NCBI GenBank assembly: GCA_950295325.1
Contig: OX485804.1
Coordinates: 13,952,001-14,016,000 of the forward strand
Length of the DNA: 64,000 nucleotides
Direction of reading: 5' to 3'
Source: Polytrichum commune
Lineage: Eukaryota; Streptophyta; Polytrichopsida; Polytrichales; Polytrichaceae
Part shown: positions 1 through 21,870 of the stretch, one piece after another
Layout of the letters: every line of letters starts with the position of its first letter
Position numbering within the stretch: the stretch's first letter is position 1
The notes under the pieces: model-generated
Database searches by the model: none
What the model was told of the DNA's origin: nothing
What the model saw: only the letters and a program-made list of their open reading frames with translations
Position numbers and translations under genes: made by a program

Positions 1-149
1 TCAACAAAGGTTGGCCACTCTATCCCACGGCCTCTCGACTTGGATGGCCATAGTGTGAAGCGGCCCTAAGACCCTACTCTTGAATGCTCACCCAAATCAT
101 AAAATCTACCTAGACTATGCTCTAAAATGTCTCCAATCACTCCACACTT

Positions 150-222
150 GGTCGCGTGGCCTAATGGATAAGGCGCTCGCCTCCGGAGCGGGAGATTGTG
201 GGTTCGAGTCCCGCCGTGATCG
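150..222 (+). tRNA. tRNA-Arg (anticodon CCG)
   Basis: The 73-nt sequence folds as a full cloverleaf. The acceptor stem pairs 150-156 with 215-221 and leaves discriminator G222. The D stem pairs 159-161 with 172-174. The anticodon stem pairs 176-180 with 188-192 around the loop CTCCGGA, which gives anticodon CCG and reads arginine codon CGG. The T stem pairs 198-202 with 210-214 around a canonical TTCGAGT loop. There is no intron, and CCA is not encoded, as expected for a nuclear gene. I see no clear T-run terminator directly downstream, so expression is not certain. Confidence 0.93.
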
Positions 223-714
223 TAGTGTGTCATCACATATGAATTTGAAGGGTTCACCTAGCAAGAATATTATGTATGAAGTGTTGCTTACTCCGTCTAT
301 CTCGAAGTCTTTTGAAGCATGGATGTTCTCCTTCTGTGCTTTGCCAATACACATTAAACAGGTATAGCTTCGACAGTAAAGGACAAAGAGATTAATATGG
401 TCTCTATGGTAGTGAACATCACATAATATTTTGCCAAAACTACAGCAATCCAAGTGTAACCATCATGACTACAGCAGTGTATTTTGGATCCATGAACACA
501 TGCATCCATGTTGCACTGAGTCACCGCTCTCATGAGGATATTGGAAGTAGTGTTTGGGGAAAACTTTGTCATTGCCATGAATTAGAGTGGCCATGGAGTG
601 GATTAACTGAATTTTGCGGTGGCCTTAAGTGATTGTATTCCTTAAATTGAAACTTAAGTAACTTAAGCAGTAAAATTTGAATTGAAATTAAATTGAAACT
701 TAAGTAACTTGAGT
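223..714. other. gene-free stretch after the tRNA
   Basis: Short open frames here carry no recognisable domain. A short direct repeat of the motif AACTTAAGTAACTT lies near 650-710. I see no gene. Confidence 0.4.
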
Positions 715-1019
715 AGGCAGATTTGGAGAAGTATAAGGCGGTGCATATTTTTTTCCATGTAGGAAGATAGAATTAGGAGGACTGCATTTTTTTTTGGTAA
801 TTTTGTTCCTTCTTTTGAAATTACCATGGTTTTTGAAGCCAAAAGGTGGTCCAAACATGATACCAATGTCTAATGTCTACCATAATCGCTCATTCCTCCT
901 CACTTTAATACTCGAAACTAGGACATGTGTCATGGCACTATTGGTTCCGACCTGATTAAAATTTTAGTACCCTATAGATTGTTGGTGGGGTCCTGATCAA
1001 GAATAAATGCCTATACTAT
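715..1019 (+). repeat. dispersed repeat, copy 1 (partner at 3095-3440)
   Basis: This segment aligns by eye with 3095-3440 in the same orientation. Shared blocks include AGAAGTATAAGG, ACATGTGTCATG and ACACTATTGGTT-like sequence, and both copies end in a GGGGTC(C/T)TGAT block. The copies have diverged by substitutions and small indels. No coding capacity is preserved. It is probably an old transposon fragment of unknown class. Confidence 0.6.
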
Positions 1020-1421
1020 GATCTCGATAGCTGGATTGCTCTGTGAAACTGTGTGGATGTGAGTGAAGGTAGAGGGTGCTATAACCAACACTCCACCTAA
1101 AACCAACACTTATGCACTTCTCCTAACTCCGTAACCAAAACACACATGTAACCATTTGAATGTCTCCGACACAAGATATGGGTGAATTTGGGTGGAAAGT
1201 GGGGGTGGTTGCCCAAAATGCAAGGTTGGTATTGGGCAAAAGTGGGATTGAGATTGGGCAAGCATAAGAAGGTGAACCAACCTTGATGTGCCATGCATGT
1301 AAGCTCACGTTTGTTTCTTATTTAACCGTCTCTTTGTCTTACCTTATTCACTTGATCTATAGGCCTTGACATTGTTGGCACCCAAATTCCTAAGAGGGTA
1401 CCTGGGCTTGTCCCACCGGCT

Positions 1422-1738
1422 ACCTAATACAATTGGCGCTCCTTCATTCTTAGGAACATTTCCTTTTTGTATTAGGTAATCGTTTTATTGGAACCGGTTA
1501 TCGGTGCAGAACCGGTTCTGCACCGATAACCGGTTCCAATAAAACGATTACCGGACGTAACCGGTTGGCCGCTTTGTTGAGCCGCGCAGGTGACCTAAAT
1601 AGTGGGTCACCTGTCACCATAACCAATTTAGATGATCATAACCGGCTGGGATGTCGAGGTTATCGTCTGCAAACCTGTGTGCTCAGAGCCAATCGTGTAG
1701 TGCCACCTCGGCGAAACAAAGCGGCCAACCGGTTACGT
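1422..1738. repeat. foldback-like locus with nested inverted repeats
   Basis: Positions 1475-1552 are a perfect 78-bp palindrome with no spacer (two 39-nt arms, centre between 1513 and 1514). Outside it, 24-nt inverted arms at 1555-1578 and 1715-1738 match exactly. A shorter pair (ACCTAATACAA and its complement) lies at about 1422-1432 and 1467-1477. Between the 24-nt arms is another small inverted pair around CAGGTGACC and GGTCACCTG. The hexamer ACCGGT recurs throughout. The structure resembles a foldback or MITE-like element. I could not define a target-site duplication. Confidence 0.75.
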
Positions 1739-1739
1739 G

Positions 1740-3056
1740 GCTATAACTCCTATTCTGATTGCTTAGTGTTGTGTTTTGTATGTACCACTTTTGGAAGTGA
1801 CATGCACATTGTCGGTTTGGGGTTGAATTTGGGCTATGTGGTGCTTTCTCAGTGGCTCTGAGGAGGCTGATTATATGACGATAATCACTATTGATAGGTA
1901 GGAAGGATGTGACAAAGCAATCACTGGCCAGATACAACCCTACAACCGATTATGTGTGGTATTGGTTTGCAGAAATGCTATGGTGTGGTAAGTGATCATT
2001 TGGATCTTTCTCGGTATCATAGAAGCCACTTTGATTGGCATGCAATTTGAGGTGGTCTCCTGGTGTGGTGAGTGATGTTCGAGTAGACAATTTCTTCATC
2101 GATTAGTTGTTCATTATGCATTCTCTGATAGCCGCTCTTTTTCAAGTCCAACTCTATGCTCCTGGTGTGGTAAGTGATCTTTTGGATATTGCTTGCAATG
2201 TTGCAGTATAGAAAAAATTCTTCATCGAATGATTGCTGAATACGAGTTATGTCAATACTTTTGGGAATGAAGCCGCTCTTTCCATGTACAAAAGAGTAGT
2301 TTTCTTGATATCATAGACACTACCTTGTTTAAGCATGTGATTTCACCTCCCAACTCCTCAGAAGAGCCAACTTGCTCTCATCGGGCTCTGGTCATCTTCT
2401 TGTGTGGCCTATTCTTTCGAATGACGCCATGAAGTTTTGGACGTTCCAATGGCTTGCCAATGTCATCTTGAACAAGAGCCACCTGGATTTGGTGTCCCTG
2501 CTCTTCTGTGTGACTAGGTTTGGAAATTGCCGATGTTATCTACTGATAAGGTTGTGTGCAGGTGATGATGGCAATCATGGTGAATCGCCACCGAGCACCG
2601 GCGATGAGGTTTGTTCTCCTGGCAATGAGCCACTCTTTCTTCATCCTCACCGTGCCTAACTCCGTGTTGGTAATGACTCAATTGTCTCTGGGGTCCTCAT
2701 CCTCGTAGTCGTCGGGGATTGAAACTCATCCCCGAGAGTTTGGTGACCACCCCATGTTGGCACCACCCTAATTGCCGCGAGGATCCTCATCTTCCTGTTG
2801 CATCCTCATACGCGTATATACAAGTGCAGCTGGAGAGATTGGCATGGCTCCAATTACGGCGAGGATCCACATCCCCCCTGGTGCCCTCCTAATACTTCAC
2901 TTTGTTCGTCGTCGGAGGCCATGGCCAGGATGAAGCTGAGTTTCCATGTAGGCCGCTCGCCCACTAGATTCTAGATAATACTGTGTTGGAGATGCTCTTG
3001 TGTAGATAAGCACAAGTCTTCAACCAACCACATTCTGGGGGTCTACTAGAGTAGAG
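1740..3056. other. no recognisable gene; weak degenerate tandem motif
   Basis: The motif GTGGTRAGTGATC recurs near 1986, 2068 and 2167, about 80-100 bp apart, which suggests an old tandem array. An open frame of about 95 codons at 2372-2659 has no recognisable domain and unremarkable composition, so I do not call it a gene. Confidence 0.35.
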
Positions 3057-3094
3057 TCATCTTAACCAATCATTTAAGAGATTCTTCTCTGGAT

Positions 3095-3440
3095 TTAGAG
3101 AAGTATAAGGTGGTGTAAAATTTTCTTGTATATATAGGAAGATAGGAATTGGGAGGATTGCAATTATATATTTTTTGGCACTTTTCTTCTTTAAATTGAA
3201 ATTACTATGAAATTTCAAAGCCAAATGTGGCCCGAACATATTACCAATGTTTAGAGTTTGCCATAACTGCTCATTCTTCCTCACTTTAGCACTCCAAACC
3301 AAGACATGTGTCATGACACTATTGGTTTGGCTTCATTGAAACTCAATCCCAACATGATCGAAACTCAATCTTAGCTTGATCAAAATTTCGGTACCCAATA
3401 TATAGATTGCTGATGGGGTCTTGATTAGGAATAGGTGCTT
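3095..3440 (+). repeat. dispersed repeat, copy 2 (partner at 715-1019)
   Basis: This is a direct, diverged copy of 715-1019. Relative to copy 1 it has an extra internal segment near 3335-3385, where the phrase GAAACTCAATC occurs twice. It is noncoding. Confidence 0.6.
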
Positions 3441-3749
3441 CTATTATAAAGTACTTTTTAATCTACATGTGGTGGTCATCAAAGGGTTGAAGATTGGTTT
3501 TAGGAGGAGGAGGAGATTTTAACATGGAGGAGGAGGTTAGTAGGTACGTGGGCCTGGATACGAGAAGATGAGAGTAGCTAGTTGGCACATACAAACCCTA
3601 CCCCACATCTACATTTGAGTGGGTTTCTCCTTATTCCCACTGAAATTTGGTGGGCGAACGGCCTACATGGAAACTACTAGTTGTTTGTCACTCCTATTAG
3701 TCATGCTATGCTTAAATTTAGCATGAGAGGATTGATTGAGAGTAGTTCA

Positions 3750-4165
3750 TAGATGTTGCAATGACAACAAATTCATTACATTGGTTTTGGTATTTATTGT
3801 CACATGTGTAATTGTATCACTCACCCTATTTTGAGGCGTATGCTAGGTTGCGCTAATGATGAACAACTTCGCCATTCGTGTCACCTCGTGACACTTGGTG
3901 TTCACATGTGTGCTTACCAAGTGAGTATGTTCAATAGTGCTACGAGGTGTATGCCTATATTACACAATGATCTACAAGTTTAGTCACTAAATTGTACACA
4001 ACTGACACATGGCGTTATTATTCTCAAGAATATCTTCCTCTTGCATGCTAAAATGTAAACACGTGACACTTCCCATTAGTATGCTCAATACTATCTCCCC
4101 CTTGCATGCTAAACGCAACATTATCATCTCAAGTATCCCAATGTGCTACGCTTAATTTCATAATG
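3750..4165 (+). repeat. dispersed repeat (inverted partner near 43330-43650)
   Basis: The reverse complement of this segment aligns with about 43330-43650, inside SHC duplication copy A. Shared phrases include AGATATTCTTGAGAAT, ACTATTGAACA and CAAAATAGGG. The partner interval is absent from duplication copy B. No open frame is conserved between the two copies, so this is probably a non-autonomous transposon fragment. Confidence 0.6.
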
Positions 4166-4407
4166 CAAATCGTTTGTTGACTTCACAAATTTGATAGCAT
4201 GTTGATTTGTAATTTTTTCGAGCATTTTATTTCAACGTCAAGGGCTCTGGAGAATTTTTGAACGTTCACATGAAGTGCAAGGGTCTCAAGTTCTCATAGA
4301 ATTCACGTATTTTCGTCCATTGTTTGTCTAGAGGTTTGCCTTTTACAAACCTTCTCCATGATTTGAGCTTAGAGTTCTTTCCTGACGCTACATATCAAGC
4401 TTAGCAA

Positions 4408-4738
4408 GGAGTAAATTTGAAGGGCTATATATTACCCTTATTTTGGGGTCCAGCCCTTCACTTTCCCTTCAAAATATTTTGCAACCCTTCAAAAAGGAAG
4501 GGTTAATTTTCTATAAACCCTTCAAAATGAACGGCAAAAAAAAAGTAACCCTTCCCTAATAATACTTATATTATAGTTTTCAACATCGCTTAAATGATAA
4601 ACATGATAATGTGCACTTTCAACAAAAACTTCAATACATACATGAAGGGCAATTTTTGAGGTAACCCTTCATTTTGAAAGGGAAAATTTTGAGTTACCCT
4701 TCCCTATGAAATACAAGCAACCCTTCAAATTTATGCCC
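4408..4738. repeat. MITE-like element with inverted ends
   Basis: Both ends carry TAAATTTGAAGGG in inverted orientation (left at about 4411, right complement at about 4725). The roughly 330-bp interior is AT-rich and full of AACCCTTC / GAAGGGTT words in both orientations. There is no open frame. Size, inverted ends and composition fit a miniature inverted-repeat element. A target-site duplication is not clear. Confidence 0.5.
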
Positions 4739-5763
4739 TGAAGCTTAGTACCTGCAAACAAAATGGAATCAACAAAAGTAAACTATGACCACCATAATCA
4801 CTCCAGTCAACTGTGCCTTGCATTGTAATTGATGAAGTGAGAATATGAAACGTACTTGTTATCGTAGTTATTCTTTGGTAATGCACCTTATCCTAGGTTT
4901 GCCCTCACATATACCTAGTCTTTAAGAAAGTAAAGCACAATCATCAACCACTATGATTGTGGTTGTATATAAGGGTGAGTGCACTGATCATGAACCATAA
5001 CATATAACGCATGACCCAAGTTTGAAATGTGCATATCTGAAAGAAAGAAAACTATCATATGTCATTATGACTAAGGTTAATGACTTTCACTTCAAGAATT
5101 CATCACCTTAACTCAAAAAATAGCAAGCTCAACCTTCACTTGGATTTGCTAACGTGCTTGCGTAATTTTTATTTTGTCCAAAAAGTGTCCAAGAATAGAT
5201 AAAGTCACGTTAAAGGCCCCTTGAAAGAGTAAGGTACGTGTACCAAATGCAACGTTGAACCTAAAACCAACAATATGTACCACCGGCATACATTTGGTTC
5301 TCTCAAATGTACGAAGGTGGTAGATAGTAGTGCTTTTGGGTTTGGCCTACCTGAGACCCCATTTTCCTATATAGCCGTTGACAATCGCCCTATTCTCCAC
5401 GACCCACGACCAAAGGCGGGCGCTTGTTCGCAGGAGAGTTCCCATAGGGGAACTCGCAGGGAACGTGAACGTGAGCTGACCTTTAGCCTTCCTCGTCCGC
5501 CGACGAGTATGTCCGTTGCCACTGCTGGCGTGGCACGCTCACCGAAGGTTCGGGATCGGCTCGCAGAGGTTCGGTCGAGGCTCGGCAACCGGGTCAGGTG
5601 CAACGGCCTTGGAGCCCCTCTCTTGCTTGGCCGTTTCCGCCATTACATCCCCAGGCAGCGATCGTCGTAGTAAACCATTGCCATTTGCATTGTCGCATTG
5701 TCAATCCTTACTGTGTAGTGAAGGTCTGCCGGAAAGGGACAGAATTTACTGCTCGTCTTTTGG

Positions 5764-6300
5764 TGCACTATGAGGGAGGTTCTCGTCTTCATGTTTAGAT
5801 TGCTCTCTCTCGCTCTCTCTGCCATTCTGTCTGCTTAGTTTTGTGTATTCTCTGGGTACGATGCAAATTTCAGGTGAAAATCTAATAGTTTGATAACGCT
5901 GTGAAGTGAAGAGGATGATCGAGTAGTGAAGTTGGTAGATCGTTGCACACTATTGAGTGAGTTTTCGGTTTTGTGCTTGGATTTCTCTCTCTTTGCCATT
6001 CTGTCTGCTTCGTTTCATGCCTTCTCTTGGTACGATGCGCATATTGCTGAAAGTACATAATCTGTAGACGCTGCGAGGTGAAGGGGAAGATCGAGTAGTG
6101 AAAGTTGGAAGATCGCTGTGCACTATTGAGGCAGTTCCTCGGCTTTATGTTTAGATTGCTTTTCTCTCTTACATTCTCTTCTGTCTGCTTCGTTTGTTGC
6201 ATTCTATCGGAACGATGCATATGTAGCTGAGAATTCATAGCTCGTAGAAGCTGCGAGGTGAAGGAAGGGGACGAGGGAGCAGTGAAGTTGGAAGATTCGT
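5764..6300 (+). repeat. three tandem ~180-bp copies in the leader of the SAUR-like gene
   Basis: Three successive units begin near 5764, 5948 and 6126. Each carries, in the same order, a CACTAT-GAG-AGTT segment, a CT-rich tract, TTCTGTCTGCTT, a GGNACGATGC motif, a GCTGNGAGGTGAAG-like motif and a GATCGAGTAGTGAAG-like motif. The third copy ends a few bases before the ATG at 6312. The units differ by substitutions and small indels, so the triplication is not very recent. The location suggests it lies in the promoter and/or 5' UTR. A long frame on the opposite strand across it is a by-product of the repeats. Confidence 0.8.
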
Positions 6301-6311
6301 GAAGCAGAATA

Positions 6312-6926
6312 ATGAAGGGAATGGCAAAGGGCATGGCGATGCGGCGGGTAATGCGCAGGTGGGAGCGTATTCGGGGAGCGAGAATCATTGCCAAAGGATC
6401 TCTCCCTATCACCGATGACATGCGCCCTCCGCTTCTCACCAAGCGCCCCCGACAATCTACCAGCAGCAGCAGTGACGACGAAGCCATCCCGCTTGCAGAC
6501 TCCAGCAACAAGGCTTCGTGCGTACCATTGGCCCTCACACTCCACAACCACAACAACAGCAACTCTTCTCTGGCCTGCGTAGGGTTTGGTAAGCGTAGAA
6601 AGAGCCTGGTCACCCTGCTTGTTGGAAAAGAGAGGCAGGTGTTCAAAGTGGAACCGCAGATGATGGAGCACAGGCTGTTGGAATGCTTGCTGGAGCGGAC
6701 ACGATCCAAGGCATTAACCTCCCCTTCCTTGGATTCACCAACTCAAGCCCTGTGGGCTGATAAGGAGAATGAGCCCGTGCACACGAACAACAACAAGAGC
6801 GGGAACTGTCCTATTTTCCTTGACTGCGACGCCATCCTGTTCGAACACATCCTGTGGTTGCTTAATAACGATGACCCCGCCATCCGGCAGCTCAACATCG
6901 AAGAGCTCATGGAGTTCTACGAGTGA
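6312..6926 (+). CDS. SAUR-like (auxin-responsive family) protein, 204 aa
   Basis: This is an intact single-exon frame. After a basic N-terminus (residues 1-30) and a Ser/Asp/Asn-rich low-complexity part (about 45-90) comes a SAUR-type core. Residues 99-113 hold LVTLLVGKERQVFKV, matching the family pattern of a short beta strand, then VGKE, then FxV. After a 30-40 residue linker, residues 166-184 hold CPIFLDCDAILFEHILWLL, matching the C-terminal 'CD-xxFE-xLL' segment. SAUR proteins are small effectors of auxin-linked growth, often acting through plasma-membrane proton pumps and PP2C-D phosphatases; that role is family knowledge and not shown here. Lack of introns is also typical of SAUR genes. 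The ATG at 6312 is the first long-frame ATG after the repeated leader; internal Met codons at residues 4, 8 and 10 are alternatives. The linker between the two conserved parts is longer than in classic SAURs, so a divergent subfamily is likely. Confidence 0.6.
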   Translation: MKGMAKGMAMRRVMRRWERIRGARIIAKGSLPITDDMRPPLLTKRPRQSTSSSSDDEAIPLADSSNKASCVPLALTLHNHNNSNSSLACVGFGKRRKSLVTLLVGKERQVFKVEPQMMEHRLLECLLERTRSKALTSPSLDSPTQALWADKENEPVHTNNNKSGNCPIFLDCDAILFEHILWLLNNDDPAIRQLNIEELMEFYE

Positions 6927-9907
6927 CCAGATGGTTCTATATTGCTCGTGGTGCGAGTCTGTTGAGGTGGAAGATGCGGGCTTTTGATATCCTTGTGATC
7001 CTGCGCAAGGAAGCCCTATGCCAAGACGGATGACATCCTACACATCGTCTCCAATTTCGTAACGTGCGAAATGCTTGCCATGCGAGACTAGTGAACAATT
7101 GCACCTGTACAGAGTAGAGCAGAGAAGAAGGCGGTGGTGCAAATGGTTCAATGGGATCCGGGACACTGATCATAGCATGAAGCGAGACATGAGAAATGGC
7201 TATACCAGAACGCCGAGGAAGGCTCTCAAGTATTTTAAGGATGTACATAATGTTCCATACCAAGAGTCCAAGGGTTTAAACAAGGGTCCAAGAGTTTAAA
7301 CATTTGTTGGAGATGTGCAGTGAGTCAGTAGATCCTGACTGGCTGTTAGACTTGTGAGCGGCGAGCGAAGTTTTAATCCAGAGTCTGAAGGCTCCGAGGA
7401 CGATATGTAAGCATGTTCCAGTGGCGCATCCAGTAAGAGCAATTCACACGATGCTCAGTTTTCCAGTGTCTTAAGCAGCTGTGTGATAAGGTACTGCCAG
7501 TTTTCCATGTCTTCAATAGAATTATCCTCAATAAACTCAACATGACTTTTGCAGAGTTTGGGATTTTAGTTATTTTGCATACAAGACCATCCATGTTTGG
7601 TAAGTTTTCTGTGTATGCTCGGAGCCAGTATGGAGGTTTTAACGAAGACCATTCTATATGGGTTCATTGAGGGTCGAATTCAATTTGGCATGCCAAGAGG
7701 TGTTGAAATGAGTTTGGCTTGGCCCTTGATGAATCGAAATAGGTTTCTCTTTATAAAGTTCAAACACTACCTCCGAGCATGCACTACAAGTGGAAAGAAG
7801 TTACTGGTTTTGCATGCAAAACCTCCAATGGAATATCAGAGGGGACCACCTCTCGAAGAAAAGCCCCGTAGAAGGATATGACCTGCAAATAGTGCATTAT
7901 GTTAGCACGATGTTAGACGTTTTTCACCTTGTTTATTACACATGTCGTCATGGACCTTTTTGCTTCACCTGTTACTGGACAGTGGAATATATCCCTTTGG
8001 GCTGCTCTTAATGATTCTTTTGTCCAGAAATGTACTTTGCAACCTGGGTGAGGTATGCAACAGATACAAGAGGCGCAAGTCTAGTGGTGTTGCTGTCTTG
8101 TGTCTTCTCAGGTGTCGAGTTACGATGTGCTCTACGGTCATGGTCTGACAGGTTTGGAAGACACCTTTCGGCGACGGTACTGACCTCGGGTATTCCTGTG
8201 GTCGTAGGTCTCCAGAAAAGCAACTCAAAAGTCGTCGACATGCATGAATGCTCAGGCTTATAACTACCAGATTTTGCTCGCAAGCTTCTCCGGAGCTCCT
8301 GGTGTAAATGCGTGGTCAGAGGCGAAAGCTATTCTGAAGCGCTTAGGAGAAGCTTAGTAGTAAAAGCTCCAATCCTTATTCCAAGAGAGATGCCTCTACA
8401 GTCTTGACCGGTTTCTGAATATCCTCGATCGGCGAAGCAGCTGTTTTGAGAGAGTTTTGAAAGGGTTTTGAAAGATGCAAGGTGGTCTTGTCTAAAATTG
8501 TATGTAATTGGAAGCCTTCATATGTCTGTTTGTGATTTCCTTGGAGGACCTACCTGTCCGATTGAGAGGAAGCAAACAACTACACTGGAAGTTTGATTGC
8601 AATTACGTCCTGTTGGACCTGAAAATATGCGCTATTGGGTATTAATTTAAATTAGTTTCAACCAGCGATTTAACAATGCTCTCTTTCTACGGTAATCCGA
8701 TTACTTTCAAACATGTTATTGTGGATTCTTTATAGGGGAGATTTTGCAAAGACAGTATATTGTGACACAGGAAGGCAATCGGAATGCATGTGATGTAGCT
8801 ATCGCAATATTGGCATCTTTTGCTTTGTTAGGTTTTGTGCAGTACTATCTGCTTTGCTAGGTTTTCTGAAATCTGTCAGCAAGCTTTCATAATTAGAGAC
8901 TCTGTTAGATGACATTATTTAATCGATTCATTCTTAATTGTGATCTCCAGAACGCGTTAAAGACATTAAATACGTAAAAGAGATTTGCTGTTTACACAGT
9001 TCATATGACAAATGTCATTCAACCCAATGCATATTTTCGAGAGGCCATTTGACAATTTGTTTGGAGGAGGAATTTCACAAAGTGACGATGTGTACTGTTA
9101 TGAGAGACCAGATTCAACTGCATATCAAACCTGAAAATAAAAATACTTCAATGAAGCTGCCTGCTAGAATACTAGACATTCAGTGTAAAACTTGCATCCG
9201 GCATATTATCATCATAGCAAAACTAAATATTGACATAGATCATGAATAGATTTTCAATAAGCAATTCAATATTCATGCTCGATACTCTCATTATCAAACT
9301 CAGCCACTTTTAAAAGTACTTTGATCTCTAAAGCAAATGAGCCAAGCACTGCACCATAAGTCTGATTCTCTGAGATGAATCATTTCATTTCATGGTAACT
9401 AAAATGTAGAAGACAAGCCTCAATCTAGAGTAGACATTGTGAGTTCAACAATTCTCAAAATGCTCTAAGGCAATTGTAATGTACCGAAGGGCTAAGTATA
9501 CATTCCTCGGAATTATCATCAGTGAAATTTGAGAGATGCATCTCAATTCCAACTGCTCAATAACTCGAATATTTTGAGATATCTTGCACCGGAGCTTAAT
9601 ACAAACTACTGTGACCTAACTTTCTCCCAAGTATCCTGATTCTAATGCACACTTTTGACTGTTTGATAGCCCACATCCTTTAAAGGGCAATTTCCTACCT
9701 GAAAAGATGGCAGTTGGTTGACAGATCTTACTTCCACGTGAGAATGTCCCATTCTTGGATTCATAGATGTAATTGGAGATGAATGTTAATTGTCAATGCT
9801 CACTTCAGTAACACAACTTAGCAAGCAAGTTATAGATAGCCTGCAAACCACTCAAAGCTGAACAATTTTCTCCTGTCGTGAACAAGATTGTCCAGAAAGT
9901 ATGAGGA
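6927..9907. other. 3' region of the SAUR-like gene and space before GYRB; no confident gene
   Basis: No long frame with a recognisable domain was found. A short frame at about 8239-8356 (+) encoding the phrase AYNYQILLASFSG and ending in TAG looks compositionally like a terminal exon, but I cannot join it to upstream coding sequence. Small inverted arms (AAGCTTCTCC and complement) lie at about 8282 and 8345. From 8400 to 9900 the sequence is AT-rich and featureless. Confidence 0.35.
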
Positions 9908-19601
<9,694 letters not shown>

Positions 19602-20120
19602 GCTCCCAATTCAATTCAATCCCCGACACTTGACTTGCCTTCTTTCCTTCCTTTTGCCCCAATTTCTCCTCACTCCTCCCCCACTTCTCCCTCAATCGTC
19701 CTTCTCCTACTTCTTCTGTGTGCCCTACATGCTTGCATTTCGTCTGAGTCCCCGCACAAGCCACAAACCACGACCAGAATCCAGCAATTGGGCCTTTTTA
19801 TGCTGGAGAATCCGATTTGTCCAGGAGTGTGGAGGGTTTAAGGGAAGCAAGGGTGGTGGAGAGGAGAGCGCCACAGCTACGCTTGAGAGCATGATCCTTG
19901 GCTAGGGTTTATGGCGGGCAGCCCGGGCAGGTACATTAAACTAATATATTGTGTCATGTATTGCTGACATGGATGAAAAAATGACATGGTTGGCAACGTG
20001 GCGACACTTTTTTCAAGGGGAGTTCTCCAGAGGTCAAGTTTCTTGGGCAACCTCAAAGCCTTGGACAACAAACTTGGCCTCTGGAGAACTCCAATTTTAA
20101 TAAAAAATATTTCTTCCTTA

Positions 20121-20565
20121 GAGAAATCTCTCGAGGGGTGCACTCCATTATCAAGTTAAACTCCACATGCGATTTTTTTTTTAAAAACTATTTTTACATA
20201 AAGCATCACCAAAATGGGTCAAAATTTTATCAATTTTTTTTCATGAGTAGATATACACGGTATTTATTACATAATAAAAATTGGTAACCAAATTTGATGG
20301 ATTTTTTATTTAATATTTTTAATAAAACATACCGTTTCTAACTAGAAGGACACAAAATTGAACTAAAAAAATTAATTAAAAATTTTAAGATGCCTAAATT
20401 TTTCAAAAAAATATACAAAAGATAGTATCAATGCTTATGCATATGTAGAAAAATATCATAAGTTTTGAAAAATATATATGGCATATAATATAGGGTAGCA
20501 AACTTTTATCGCATGTGGTTATGAAACGTAAGGGGGTGTGATCGCCCCGAGAGAAATCTTTGCAC
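20121..20565. mobile_element. MITE-like element, degenerate copy (partner at 47627-48036)
   Basis: The interior aligns with the element at 47627-48036: shared AAAATGGGTCAAAATTTTAT, TTCATGAGTAGATAT, TTTCTAACTAGAA and ATGTAGAAAAATATCATAA. The ends are imperfect inverted repeats (AGAAATCTCTCGAGGGG against AGATTTCTCTCGGGG). The element is about 440 bp, AT-rich and noncoding. It lies just upstream of the GYRB start region. Confidence 0.65.
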
Positions 20566-20579
20566 TATTGTTCTCCCTC

Positions 20580-21540
20580 TTTAATATGACATTTTTGGGA
20601 AATATACAAATTGTCGTATCATCGAGGTGTTGTCTTCTCATTAATATGACAAATGATGTGAAGTTGTCACATTGTTGAGGGAGTACGAAAACATAAGTAA
20701 CATGAGCTTAAAAATATATACAACAAGTTTAAGCAATATAGATGGTATGAAATAATAACTTATAACTCCAAACAATTACAAATATTCTCAAGAACTCTTC
20801 AAATAAGTGTCCAAAGATCTTTGGTGTTGCCTACCCAAGTTAGCAACTGTCATCTTATCTAAAGTCCCATCTAACATTTGGAAACTAATTCTTTCATTAA
20901 CACCAAAATATAAAGAGTTCTCTAATAAGAAACTAGACAACAATGATGCATGACGTTTAGCATCAAGATATTGGTGATATTATATCACCCGTGTACAAGG
21001 CAACATACTAGGCATGAGGCCACTCTCACCCTAACCATGTCCATTCTACACTAGTAACTCTAATTATCATGAAGTTCCCAACAATAAGTGAAGTTTCCAA
21101 GTAGTTCCCAAGTGAAAATGGATGTATTTTAGATGTACATTACATAAATGAAAGGAATTCTAGCATTAACTACCTCTTTAATATGACAAAACGGAGATTC
21201 TATACGTTGCATTATCAAGTGTTATAGTCATATAAAAGAGGGAGTTTTGAACTAAAAAGTTTGGTCTCATAAAAATGTGTCGTAATATTGAGGGTGTCGT
21301 ATAAAAGAGTATCGTATTAACGAGGTTGGACTATACCAACATGTAATTTCTTTAAAAATCAATAAGAAGATAATGCTACCTACCTATTTACCCTGATTTG
21401 GATGTATTATAGAGGTGGAACATTTTCAAATAAATTATTGTCATGAAAGAAGTTCTAAAACATTGCCATACACATTTTATTTTATTTATCAACATAAAAT
21501 TTTAAAATATCAATACAATGGTCATTTAGGGGGTAAGGTT
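20580..21540. other. AT-rich intergenic DNA
   Basis: No coding frame is recognised. The motif TTAATATGACA recurs near 20580, 20640 and 21179 and may mark a decayed repeat family. Confidence 0.35.
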
Positions 21541-21870
21541 TCTACTATGGCCGGCTATGACCGTTTTGTGAAGTAGTCCGGTGGACTTCTCCTCTTGGTG
21601 AAGTTGTCCGATACACTTCTCCTCTAGGTGGTTACACTACGGCCAGTCAAGACTTCTTAAGGCATTATTTTTTTATTTTTTTTATTTTCTCCAGCATATC
21701 ATCCCTCGCCTCAAATTACCATATCTTGGGCTAAGATTCTTGACCGACCGCTGCACTTCTCCAACGTACTGTAAAGCGGCCCTAAGTGCCATCCTAGGAT
21801 GATACCCGCCAATTTTAGAAACATTTTGAAGTTTTGCACATGACTTTATAATCTTCATGGATGAACATGT

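Noticed and set aside
5882-6709. A 275-codon minus-strand open frame opposite the SAUR-like gene
   Set aside because: It runs through the tandem leader copies and the antisense of the gene; no domain, and its internal similarity is explained by the DNA repeats.
8282-8355. Possible miRNA hairpin from AAGCTTCTCC inverted arms
   Set aside because: Arms of only about 10 nt with poor pairing between; below what a plant miRNA precursor needs.
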